Below, piece by piece: positions 1 through 7,910 of a DNA stretch of 13,935 bases. Position 1 is the stretch's first letter, and every line of letters begins with the position of its first letter. The stretch is from Bacteroidetes/Chlorobi group bacterium ChocPot_Mid (GTDB lineage Bacteria; Bacteroidota; Ignavibacteria; Kapaibacteriales; UBA2268): positions 1-13,935 of the forward strand of contig RCNQ01000064.1 of NCBI GenBank assembly GCA_003731675.1, given 5' to 3'. The position numbers and the translations under genes were made by a program. The notes below the pieces were generated by a model. It was not told the origin of the DNA, ran no database searches, and saw nothing but the letters and a program-made list of their open reading frames with translations.

Positions 1-2178
1 ACTAAATTCGAATTTCATCTCTTTAAGTAACAGAGCTTTCTTAAATTTCTTCGTTATTTCGTTTGATATTTCTTGAGGAATGATGCCAAGCTGAATAAAC
101 TGAGTACCAATCATTTCGTTGATATCACCACCGTAGAATTCTGCAGTTTTTTTATTGCAATCAATTATGTTGCCTCGCAAGTCCATTAAAATGAGAGCGT
201 CGTTAACTGTTGAGAAGATAAGCCGATATTTTTCTTCACTTTCGCGGATTTTTTCTTCTGCTAATTTTCTTTCGGTAATGTCTCTTGCTATGCCTTGCAG
301 TGCAATAAGATTGCCGTTTTCGTCATAAAGTGAAACGTTTCGTTGTTCTGTCCAGATTATTGTGCCGTCTTTCTTTTTCCATCTCAGGACAATTGGTTGA
401 GAATTATATAATCCATTAGAAGCATCCTGCAAGATATGAACATCATCAGGATGAATGAGCTTGAAACCTAACTGAGGGTCAGCATAGTGTTCTTCGGGAG
501 TATATCCAGTGATTTTAGTGGCTGAAGGGCTAACATATTTAAAGCGTGGTTCAGGGACGAACTCATATATATAAATTAAATCATCAGCGTTTTCGGAAAG
601 AAAACGGAATTGTTTTTCGCTTTCGATAAGAGCTTTTTCAGCTTTAACTTTATCCGTTATATCGAAGATGAAACCTTCGAGAATATCTTTTTTGTCTTCA
701 GTTCTATAAGCAAAAGAACCTCGTTCCCAAACCCATTTTTCTTTTCCTTGCTTAGTAATGATTCTGTATTTTAGTTCGAAGTGCTGATGGTTTTTAAGAG
801 ATTCCTGAACAGCATTCCAGACATAGCTTCTGTCATCGGGATGGATGATGTCATTATATGAAACAACAGTGTCTTTCTGTAATTCATCGGGCGTATAACC
901 CGTTAAATCAAGACAGCCGTTGCTTACGATTTCCATTGTCCAGTCCTGAATGTTTTGGCAACTGTAAACCATACCGGGCAGGTTTTGGATAAGATTAGAA
1001 AATTTTCTCTCAGATTGTTTTACTTTATCATCAGATAGTTTTTGATGGTGTATGTTTCTGCCGACAGAGATGATTTCTTTTATTATACCTTTTTTATCAA
1101 CAATGGCTTTGTCTGACCATTGGAACCAAACCCAACCTTCGGGAGTTAGCATGCGTTCAGTATGAATTATTTTGTAAGGAGGTTTCAGAAGATTTCCCAT
1201 AGATTTAATAGCAGAGTCCAAATCATCAGGATGGATGAGCGGAGTATATTGCTTTCCGAGAATTTCTTCTTCATTAATGTTGAATGCCTTGCAATACTGA
1301 GGGCTGGCAAAAGTGATATTGAATTCAGGGTCCAGCTTTACAATCAGGTCATTTTGATTTTCGATTAATAATTTGAAGTCTTCTTTTGCTCTGATTATTT
1401 CTGCTTCTTTTAGTTTTCTTTCGCTTATGTCGCGTGCTACACCAAGAAAATATTTAAAATTATTATTTTCATTGAACACAGGAGTAACAATAACTTCAAC
1501 AGGAACAGTTGTTCCGTTTTTATGGGGTTGTTCGACTTCAAATTTGAAAGATTCTTTGGAAATTATGCCTTTGTTCAGATTATTAAAGAAATCGTTAATA
1601 ACTTTTTTAACTGATTTTAAAGATTCCGGGATAAAGAGTTCTTCGAATTTTTGATGCATCATTTCTTCTGCGGTAAAGCCACGAAGATTTTTGACAGATG
1701 GGCTTAAGTAGATGAATTTCAAATCGGGATTCATAATCCAGATGACATCTTTTATGTTATTATTTATCAGATTGTATTTGTCATGAGAATTTTTGCACAT
1801 TACGTGGATAGTGTTCTGTCTTCTTGAAAGTGCGAATAAAATTTTTTGGTTTAAAGTGTGGATATCTTTTAAATATACACAGTCCTCGGCACCTGCTGAA
1901 ATGAATTTGAGGTATTTTTCAATTTTGTAAATTTCAGGAACAATGATGATGATTAATTCGGGATTTATTTTTAAAAGTGTATCAATCATTATCAGAGTTT
2001 TTCTTTCGGCAGATTTGATTTTCAGCACGACTACATCGGGCGAGATTTTTTTAATTAGCTTGATTCCTCCAGCGAAAGGTCTTTTGGTGAAGATGGAACA
2101 ATTCTCAATTTGTATTGATTGTTTAATTGTCTCGGTTCTTGTCCCGACAAGCAGTATATTTATTTGCTTTTTTTCCAT
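1..2178 (-). CDS. Multi-PAS sensor protein with degenerate receiver-like N-terminus (partial, C-terminus beyond window)
   Basis: This minus-strand frame is open from an ATG at 2178 to the window edge (726 codons, no stop), so the C-terminal end is missing. Residues about 5-118 look like a CheY-type receiver: a first strand INILLVG, a third strand DVVVLKIKS, and a GAEDCVYLKD segment that matches the receiver end around the conserved lysine (K104). The acidic pair after strand 1 is replaced by G12-T13 and the phospho-acceptor position by K53, so phosphorylation is unlikely. At least five PAS domains follow, at about 135-255, 262-380, 388-512, 519-640 and 647 to the edge. Several end in the usual D-I-[ST]-[ED]-[RK] linker (for example RDISERK, RDITERK), and four carry the IHPDD or similar PAS_3 signature. 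No membrane helix is visible, so it is probably cytoplasmic. An AGGAAT element lies just upstream of the ATG. The missing end probably carries a kinase or other output domain, but this cannot be seen. It diverges from the sensor kinase gene at 2428. Confidence 0.88.
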   Translation of the reverse strand, partial: MEKKQINILLVGTRTETIKQSIQIENCSIFTKRPFAGGIKLIKKISPDVVVLKIKSAERKTLIMIDTLLKINPELIIIIVPEIYKIEKYLKFISAGAEDCVYLKDIHTLNQKILFALSRRQNTIHVMCKNSHDKYNLINNNIKDVIWIMNPDLKFIYLSPSVKNLRGFTAEEMMHQKFEELFIPESLKSVKKVINDFFNNLNKGIISKESFKFEVEQPHKNGTTVPVEVIVTPVFNENNNFKYFLGVARDISERKLKEAEIIRAKEDFKLLIENQNDLIVKLDPEFNITFASPQYCKAFNINEEEILGKQYTPLIHPDDLDSAIKSMGNLLKPPYKIIHTERMLTPEGWVWFQWSDKAIVDKKGIIKEIISVGRNIHHQKLSDDKVKQSERKFSNLIQNLPGMVYSCQNIQDWTMEIVSNGCLDLTGYTPDELQKDTVVSYNDIIHPDDRSYVWNAVQESLKNHQHFELKYRIITKQGKEKWVWERGSFAYRTEDKKDILEGFIFDITDKVKAEKALIESEKQFRFLSENADDLIYIYEFVPEPRFKYVSPSATKITGYTPEEHYADPQLGFKLIHPDDVHILQDASNGLYNSQPIVLRWKKKDGTIIWTEQRNVSLYDENGNLIALQGIARDITERKLAEEKIRESEEKYRLIFSTVNDALILMDLRGNIIDCNKKTAEFYGGDINEMIGTQFIQLGIIPQEISNEITKKFKKALLLKEMKFEFS

Positions 2179-2427
2179 TGAAATTCCTAAATACAGATTG
2201 AAAAATAAACTACTAATTTAATAAAAAATAAATGATTTAAATTAATTTTATTTTGTAAAATAAAAAATCTTTTTGGAATTTAGTCCAAACTAAAATTTTT
2301 ATTAATGTTTTATGTCTTATATTTTGTAAATTGCAAAGTTATTCTTTAGCAAATGCTATAGAGCAAGAAACTTTCAATTTTTTGCGGTTTTTTTTCAGGT
2401 CTTTCTATTTTTACTAGGGGTGAGATT
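2179..2427. promoter_or_regulatory. Divergent intergenic region between two sensor genes
   Basis: These 249 bp separate two divergently transcribed signalling genes and must carry the promoter of each. The sequence is extremely A/T-rich. Visible elements are an A/T-only inverted repeat (2246-2265), a 12-bp perfect palindrome TAGCAAATGCTA split as TAGCA-AA-TGCTA (2347-2358), and an extended -10-like TGCTATAGA (2354-2362) on the plus strand. A TTGCAA lies 20 bp before that -10, which is long for a classic sigma-70 promoter. No good match to the Bacteroidota TAnnTTTG element was found. The strong ribosome binding site AGGGGTGAG (2416-2424) supports the downstream ATG at 2428. The promoter assignment follows from gene layout; the exact boxes are guesses. 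Confidence 0.5.
2246..2265. repeat. A/T-only inverted repeat in the divergent promoter region
   Basis: Two 9-bp arms, TTTTATTTT and AAAATAAAA, are perfectly complementary around a 2-bp GT centre. It sits 68 bp upstream of the minus-strand PAS gene start. It could be an operator or simply a by-product of the very high A/T content; with only A and T in the arms, chance is a real possibility. Confidence 0.35.
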
Positions 2428-5400
2428 ATGGTAAAGGTTGAACAAGGAATGTTTTATAAAAAAACGGGTTTTATAACGCTGGCGGTGATTGTTTCATTGC
2501 TGTGTATTATAATAGGATGGTTTGTATATGAGCAGGAAATAAACGAAAGCAGAGAAGAAGCCGAAAAGGATATGAAAGCTATTGGTGAGTTAAAGACAAA
2601 ACAAATAGCAGACTGGTATAAAGAAAGAATTGACGAAATCGAAATAAGGACAATTTCGCCATATCTGTCAAGTGGGATTGAAAAATTGCTGAAAGACTCG
2701 AATAACAGGATTGACAGAGAAAAAGTTTACAAATTGCTGAAAGCACACAAGCGGGAAACTCATTTTGATGAGATAATGCTAAGCAGTAAAGACGGAGAGC
2801 TTATTCTTGCTACAAGTAATGAAATCAAAGAATTCGACACATTGCTTGTTTCAAAAATCAAACTTGCAGTTAAGAACAGAACAATTCAAATAACAGATAT
2901 TTACTTTAATCAATACTTGAATAAACCTGTAATTGATTTTCTAAGTCCCATATTCGACGAAGAAAGAGAAGTGATAGCAGTGATGATTTTCAGGATAGAC
3001 CCTGAAGATTATCTTTATCCATTTTTGCAATCGTGGTTGCCGACAGTAAAGACATTTGAGACTTTACTTGTAAGGGCTGATGGAGACAGTGTGGTTTTTT
3101 TAAATGAGTTGAAATTCAAGAAAAACACAGTTTTGAAGCTTAAATTTCCAATGCATAGGCAGGATATCCCGGCGGTGAAAGCGGTTTCAGGGCATAAGGG
3201 AATATTTGAAGGCAATGATTACCGTGGTGTTCCTGTGATTTCGTGTCTTTCGCATGTTCCAGGAACGAAATGGTATCTTGTGACGAAAATAAATAAGAGT
3301 GAGTTATTAAAGGATTCGATGGGAAGAGCTGTTTCGATAATCTTAATCATTGCTTTATTTGTCATTGGAGTAATATTGCTTTTTATTTATATATACAATG
3401 CCAGACAAAAAAATATTTATAAGAAGCTGTTTGAGGCAGAGCAGGAATTTGAGACCACGCTTTACAGTATTGGTGATGCAGTAATAACAACGGATAAATC
3501 TGGAAAAATAAAATATATGAATCCTGTAGCTGAGTTACTGACAGGTTGGGCAGAAAAGGAAGCAATAGGGAATTTTATTGAGGATGTATTTAAAATAATC
3601 AATGAAGAAACAAGAGCAAAAGTAGAAAATCCAGTAGTGAAAGTATTGAGGGAAGGGCTTGTAGTAGGTTTGGCAAATCATACATTGCTGATATCCAAAG
3701 ATGGGTTGGAAATACCGATAGCAGACAGCGGAGCACCTATAAAAGATGAAAATGGAGAAATAATTGGTGTTGTTCTTGTTTTCAGAGACCAGACAGAAGA
3801 GAGATATGCTCAAAAAATCATGGCGACAAGATTGAAGATACTTGAGATAGCACAAAAAAAATCGTTGCATGATATTTTTCAATATACTTTGGATGAGATA
3901 GGGAAACTTGTGAACAGCCCGATTGGTTTTTATCATCTTATACTTCCTGACCAGGAAACACTTTGGCTTCAGGCATGGTCAACAAGAACAGAGCAAGAGT
4001 TCTGTAAGGCAGAAGGTAAGGGATTGCATTATAAAGTAAGTGAAGCAGGTGTGTGGGTGGATTGCATTCATCAAAGAAAGCCGGTGATACACAACGATTA
4101 TGAATCATTGCCACATAAAAAAGGTTTACCAGAAGGACATGCACCGGTTATAAGGGAAGTTGTCGTTCCGATAATGAGAAATGATAAAATTGTAGCGGTA
4201 ATGGGAGTGGGTAATAAACCGAGCTTATATTCGCAAAAAGACATGGAGACGGTGAATTTTCTTGCAGATGTGCTTTGGGAAGTTGCAGAAAAGAAGATTG
4301 CAGAAGAGAAATTGATTGAAAATGAAAAGAGGAACAGATATATTTCTGAGTTGATGTCTGATATTGCATATTCATGTAAACAAAATGAACAATTAGTATA
4401 TGAAATAAATTGGATGGAAGGTGCTGTTGAATCAATTACAGGTTATACATTTAATGAATTACTTGAAATGAAATGTTGGGGTCATATTGTGATTGAAGAA
4501 GACTTCCCAATTTTTAAAAAGCATGTCTTAGAAATTCCTGCAGGAGAAGAAGATACTCGTGAATTACGAATAAAACGGAAAGATGGAGAAATAAGATGGA
4601 TTACATCAAAATCCAAATGTTTTTCTGATGAGACAACAGGTGGTAAGCATGTTCTATATGGAGGTATAATTGATATAACTCAAAGAAAAGCATCAGAACT
4701 TGCAATTATTGAGAGTGAAGAAAAATACAGGAAATTAATTGAGGTCTCTCCTGATGGAATAATCATACATCAGAATGGTATAATCAAGTATGCGAATCAA
4801 TCAGCCGCAAAAATAGGGGGATATGATTCAACAGATGAGTTGATAGGGAAAAATGCAATAGAGTTTGTACATCCTGATTACAGGGAAATGGCTTTAAGGA
4901 GAATAAGGGATACAATAATGAAAGGTGAAAGAGCAGTTCCTATGGAAGAGAAATTTATTCAAAAGGATGGGAGTATTCTTGATGTTGAGGTAACAGCCAT
5001 ACCATTTCTTTTAAATAATGAAACAGCAGTGCAGACAATAATCCGGGATATATCAGAGCGAAAGAAAAAGGAAGCTGAGCTTTTTGAAGCGAAAGATATT
5101 TTAGAAAAGATATATCTTGGAATAAAGGATGGTATTGTTATAATTGACAGCAAGAGCAAGAATATTACAGGATGTAATTATGCGGCAGAGAATATATTCA
5201 GATATTCATATAATGAAATGTTGGGTAAGCATATTTCGATATTGCTCCAGAAAAATGAGCAAATAAACTTCAAAGAAATAGCCACTAAGTTTTCAACTGG
5301 TAAAGATAATGAATTCCAACCTGTTTCAGAAATACTTCAGCGCAAAGACAGTATGCTATTTCCTGCGACATACACAGTATTACCATTAACTGACAAAAAT

Positions 5401-6147
5401 AATAAAATCATTCGTTTTGTGTTAATAGTCAGGGATATGTCAGAGGAAGTAAAGAAGGAGCAGGAAAGGAAGTTAGTAAATCAAAGACTGCGAGTATTCG
5501 CCGAACACCTTCAGTCGGTTCGTGAAGATGAAAGGACATCAATAGCAAGAGAGATACACGATGAGATTGGTCAGGCATTGTCAGTTATGAATATGAATTT
5601 GTCAATTATGGAAAGAGATTATTTAAAGGATACTGAGAAAATCAATATTGATGGAATCAAGGAAGAGATAAATTCTATGAAGGAATTCATAATGAAGACA
5701 GTGGAGAAGATGAGGAAGCTTATAATAAATCTGAGACCGGAAGTGGTAGAAGACCTGGAAATAACTGAAGCAATAGAATGGCTGGTTAAGGAATTCAGTA
5801 AGGATAATAAAATTGATTGCGTTTTTAACAAAGAGGTAGAGAAGATTGGAATAAGCAAGGATGAGACAATGTCGCTATTCAGGATAGCTCAGGAAGCTTT
5901 GAGAAATGTGGCACGACATTCAGGAGCAACAAAAGCAGAAGTAACAATCAGAAAAAACAATAAAAATTATGAGATGATTATTTCTGATAATGGTAAGGGA
6001 TTTAATGTAAATGAAGTGAATTATAAAAAATCTTTCGGACTAACTGGTATAAGGGAGAGGGTAGAAATACTTAATGGCAAGGTAGATGTTATTACGGAAC
6101 TGAATAAAGGGACGAAAATAGTTGTGAAATTTCATAAAGAAAATTAA
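2428..6147 (+). CDS. Membrane-bound Cache/PAS/GAF sensor histidine kinase, HisKA_3 (NarL/DesK) type
   Basis: A 1239-residue sensor kinase that should autophosphorylate on His and pass phosphate to the regulator encoded 2 bp downstream. Order of parts: membrane helix 1 (about 14-35), an external region (about 36-298) resembling a Cache-type ligand sensor and ending in a VPGTKWYLVTKI strand, membrane helix 2 (about 301-324), PAS (about 339-459), GAF (about 468-622), three more PAS domains (about 636-755, 766-885, 892-1015), then HisKA_3 and HATPase. The H-box is REIHDEIGQAL with H1044, and D1045-Q1049 gives the DxxxQ motif associated with phosphatase activity in this kinase family. The N-box has N1160, the G1 box is DNGKG from D1187, and GLTGIRER (from G1204) is the usual final box. 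All catalytic elements look intact. No HAMP domain is evident between helix 2 and the first PAS. AGGGGTGAG at 2416-2424 supports the ATG start. The ligand is unknown. Confidence 0.95.
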   Translation: MVKVEQGMFYKKTGFITLAVIVSLLCIIIGWFVYEQEINESREEAEKDMKAIGELKTKQIADWYKERIDEIEIRTISPYLSSGIEKLLKDSNNRIDREKVYKLLKAHKRETHFDEIMLSSKDGELILATSNEIKEFDTLLVSKIKLAVKNRTIQITDIYFNQYLNKPVIDFLSPIFDEEREVIAVMIFRIDPEDYLYPFLQSWLPTVKTFETLLVRADGDSVVFLNELKFKKNTVLKLKFPMHRQDIPAVKAVSGHKGIFEGNDYRGVPVISCLSHVPGTKWYLVTKINKSELLKDSMGRAVSIILIIALFVIGVILLFIYIYNARQKNIYKKLFEAEQEFETTLYSIGDAVITTDKSGKIKYMNPVAELLTGWAEKEAIGNFIEDVFKIINEETRAKVENPVVKVLREGLVVGLANHTLLISKDGLEIPIADSGAPIKDENGEIIGVVLVFRDQTEERYAQKIMATRLKILEIAQKKSLHDIFQYTLDEIGKLVNSPIGFYHLILPDQETLWLQAWSTRTEQEFCKAEGKGLHYKVSEAGVWVDCIHQRKPVIHNDYESLPHKKGLPEGHAPVIREVVVPIMRNDKIVAVMGVGNKPSLYSQKDMETVNFLADVLWEVAEKKIAEEKLIENEKRNRYISELMSDIAYSCKQNEQLVYEINWMEGAVESITGYTFNELLEMKCWGHIVIEEDFPIFKKHVLEIPAGEEDTRELRIKRKDGEIRWITSKSKCFSDETTGGKHVLYGGIIDITQRKASELAIIESEEKYRKLIEVSPDGIIIHQNGIIKYANQSAAKIGGYDSTDELIGKNAIEFVHPDYREMALRRIRDTIMKGERAVPMEEKFIQKDGSILDVEVTAIPFLLNNETAVQTIIRDISERKKKEAELFEAKDILEKIYLGIKDGIVIIDSKSKNITGCNYAAENIFRYSYNEMLGKHISILLQKNEQINFKEIATKFSTGKDNEFQPVSEILQRKDSMLFPATYTVLPLTDKNNKIIRFVLIVRDMSEEVKKEQERKLVNQRLRVFAEHLQSVREDERTSIAREIHDEIGQALSVMNMNLSIMERDYLKDTEKINIDGIKEEINSMKEFIMKTVEKMRKLIINLRPEVVEDLEITEAIEWLVKEFSKDNKIDCVFNKEVEKIGISKDETMSLFRIAQEALRNVARHSGATKAEVTIRKNNKNYEMIISDNGKGFNVNEVNYKKSFGLTGIRERVEILNGKVDVITELNKGTKIVVKFHKEN

Positions 6148-6149
6148 TC

Positions 6150-6785
6150 ATGATAAAAGTAGCAATTGCAGATGACCATGTTTTTATACGAGAGGGTTTA
6201 AGGAGGATCCTTAAACCTGAGACAGATATAGAAATAGTAGCAGAAGCGGAAAATTCAGCTGGAGTAATAGAAATAGTAATGAAAGAGAGCATTGATATTT
6301 TAATACTTGATGTGAGTTTGCCCGGGAAAAGCGGAATTGAACTTTTAAAGGATATACATTCGATAAAGCCAGGTCAGAAAGTAATAATTTTGAGTATGCA
6401 TCCTGAAAGTCTTTATGGCTTGAGAGCTTTGAAGGCAGGAGCATGGGGTTATTTGACGAAAGAGACATCAGCCGAAGAGTTAATCAAGGCAATACGGAAA
6501 ATCATAAGCGGGAGAAAATATCTGAGTGAATCTTTAGCCGAGCATCTTGCATTGAATTTCGATAAGGAGACAGAGGTACCATTGCATTCGAGACTGACTG
6601 ACAGAGAATATGAGGTTTTTATCGAATTGGCATCAGGAAAGCATCTCAGGGAAATAGCAGATAAGTTGAGTATCAGTATCAGCACAGTGAATACTTACCG
6701 ACAAAGGATACTGGAGAAAATGAATATGGTGAACAATTTCGAGCTGACACATTATGCTTTAAAGGAAAAATTAATTCAAAGCTGA
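6150..6785 (+). CDS. NarL/FixJ-family response regulator with LuxR-type HTH
   Basis: A 211-residue response regulator, the usual size for the NarL family. The receiver domain (about 2-118) has the acidic pocket D8-D9, phospho-acceptor D54 in the strand ILILDVSLPG, S82 at the switch position and K104 in the YLTKE segment, so it should be phosphorylated normally. A LuxR-type helix-turn-helix follows (about 146-208) with the typical LTDREYEVFIELASGK start and a recognition helix around SISTVNTYRQRILEKM. The gene begins 2 bp after the stop of the sensor kinase, with only a weak Shine-Dalgarno sequence inside the kinase end, which suggests translational coupling. HisKA_3 kinases normally pair with regulators of this type, so this is the likely cognate partner. 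It probably acts as a transcription factor in the cytoplasm; its target genes are not evident, and the divergent 2179-2427 region is one candidate by position only. Confidence 0.96.
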   Translation: MIKVAIADDHVFIREGLRRILKPETDIEIVAEAENSAGVIEIVMKESIDILILDVSLPGKSGIELLKDIHSIKPGQKVIILSMHPESLYGLRALKAGAWGYLTKETSAEELIKAIRKIISGRKYLSESLAEHLALNFDKETEVPLHSRLTDREYEVFIELASGKHLREIADKLSISISTVNTYRQRILEKMNMVNNFELTHYALKEKLIQS

Positions 6786-6970
6786 GTGGATTAATTGCAA
6801 ATTTGTAGCTAAATCATATTCAAAAAATAACGATTTTGAATCATTAAAGTTATTGAAACAGGCACTTTCAATTGTGTAGAAAAGATTATCAATTTACAAT
6901 CATTTTTTAAACAACTTTTTTGTTTTTGATATTTTCCATAAATTGCCAAAAAATTTAATGGGGTTTGGAA
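6786..6970. other. Intergenic spacer with a weak A/T hairpin
   Basis: These 185 bp separate the two-component operon from the PilM-like gene. An 8-bp inverted repeat, ATTCAAAA (6818-6825) and TTTTGAAT (6834-6841) with an 8-nt loop, lies about 30 bp after the regulator stop. It has one G/C pair and no T-run after it, so it is a poor intrinsic terminator. The promoter of the next gene is expected in the second half, which is T-rich, but I cannot place its boxes. No small gene is visible. Confidence 0.4.
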
Positions 6971-7897
6971 ATGAAAAAATATTTAAATGTTTACTTTGGA
7001 GATAGCAGGACATATTTTTGTATGACTGAAACAACGGCGAAAGGAGTTGAACTGAAATATGTAAAATCATTGAAATTAATTCCTGATTTTGATGATGGCG
7101 TATTTTCTGATGCTGGTTTTCAATATGATTTAAGTGAAGTTACAAGCGAAATAGTAGAAGATATTGAGGGGATTATACCTGTAATACCATTTAATCAAAT
7201 ATTTACTTCGCTGATGCCATCGCCGAAAAATCTTACAAATGAAGAATTAAGAAAACTATTTAAACTTGAGTTGAGACAAAACTTCCCCGACAGGGCTTAT
7301 GAGGATTTTTCGGCATATTGTGTGGCTTTAAAAATGCGGACTGATGGAGAGAATTATATTCTTGGGTTATTTATAAAGAATAAAGTTGAGGAAATTTGCA
7401 AGGGTTTTTTATCACCGTTCAATTCGACGGTTTTTGAAATAGTATTACCACAAATAGCAACCGTTTCTGCTTATTATTTGAATTATCCAGAAAATGCTGA
7501 CAAGCTTACGGCTTTGTTATTGTTGGGGTTTAATTATTCATCGTTAACAATTTGTAAGGGTAAGGATATTTTGTATTATTCAGAAATAAATTTTGAAAAT
7601 CATCTTCAAGTAATTGAAAATTTGCAAAGGGAAATGGAAAAGACAAGGGATTTGATTAAAGGGAATTATGATAATCTCATTTTGCATGGGGAAGCATTAA
7701 CACCGATGATTTTGGAAGAGTACAAGAAAGTGTTCAGTAATAAATTTCCGTTTATCGGCAGGTTGAATGCATTCAGGATGTTGACTACCAGACTTGGTAA
7801 TGAATACAGGGAATATTGCAATAGGATGGCACATGTTTATCCTGCTTGTATAGGTGGAGGGATGAAAGAAAATTCAGGAATAATTAAAGTTATTTGA
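6971..7897 (+). CDS. PilM-like (actin-fold) protein of unknown function, upstream of rsmD
   Basis: A 308-residue protein starting at ATG 6971; a GGGG run at 6960-6963 gives plausible ribosome binding. A TTG two codons upstream (6965) is in frame but less likely. The layout recalls the PilM/ASKHA fold: an N-terminal beta strand followed by a G10-D11-S12 turn where the phosphate-1 loop would be, a middle section, and a second strand LLLLGFNYSSLTI (182-194) that resembles the PilM phosphate-2 strand but lacks the acidic residue, followed by a YYSEINF strand like the one in PilM. The match is weak and rests on pattern only; ATP binding looks doubtful. No signal peptide or membrane segment is seen. 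From memory, many Bacteroidota carry a conserved protein of this kind (I believe the DUF3822 family) next to rsmD, which fits the neighbour here; this should be checked. Function is unknown. Confidence 0.75.
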   Translation: MKKYLNVYFGDSRTYFCMTETTAKGVELKYVKSLKLIPDFDDGVFSDAGFQYDLSEVTSEIVEDIEGIIPVIPFNQIFTSLMPSPKNLTNEELRKLFKLELRQNFPDRAYEDFSAYCVALKMRTDGENYILGLFIKNKVEEICKGFLSPFNSTVFEIVLPQIATVSAYYLNYPENADKLTALLLLGFNYSSLTICKGKDILYYSEINFENHLQVIENLQREMEKTRDLIKGNYDNLILHGEALTPMILEEYKKVFSNKFPFIGRLNAFRMLTTRLGNEYREYCNRMAHVYPACIGGGMKENSGIIKVI

Positions 7898-7910
7898 ATA
7901 TTGAAAAGCT

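Noticed and set aside
1162..2221. Three plus-strand open frames of 68-93 codons (1162-1368, 1373-1654, 1943-2221)
   Set aside because: They lie antisense inside the long minus-strand PAS gene, whose frame is uninterrupted and clearly homologous to PAS domains.
2376..2398. Two T-runs separated by GCGG as a possible terminator
   Set aside because: No stem precedes the T-runs, and the position just upstream of a start codon makes a terminator unlikely.
3430..5480. The repeated PAS blocks as DNA-level tandem duplications
   Set aside because: The blocks resemble each other only as protein family members; no long shared nucleotide stretch was seen.
3015..6685. Several minus-strand open frames of 60-133 codons within the kinase and regulator genes
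   Set aside because: They are antisense shadows of strongly supported coding sequence and show no domain or ribosome binding site.
6818..6841. Intrinsic terminator after the response regulator
   Set aside because: The stem is nearly all A/T and no T-run follows, so it is reported only as a weak hairpin in the spacer.
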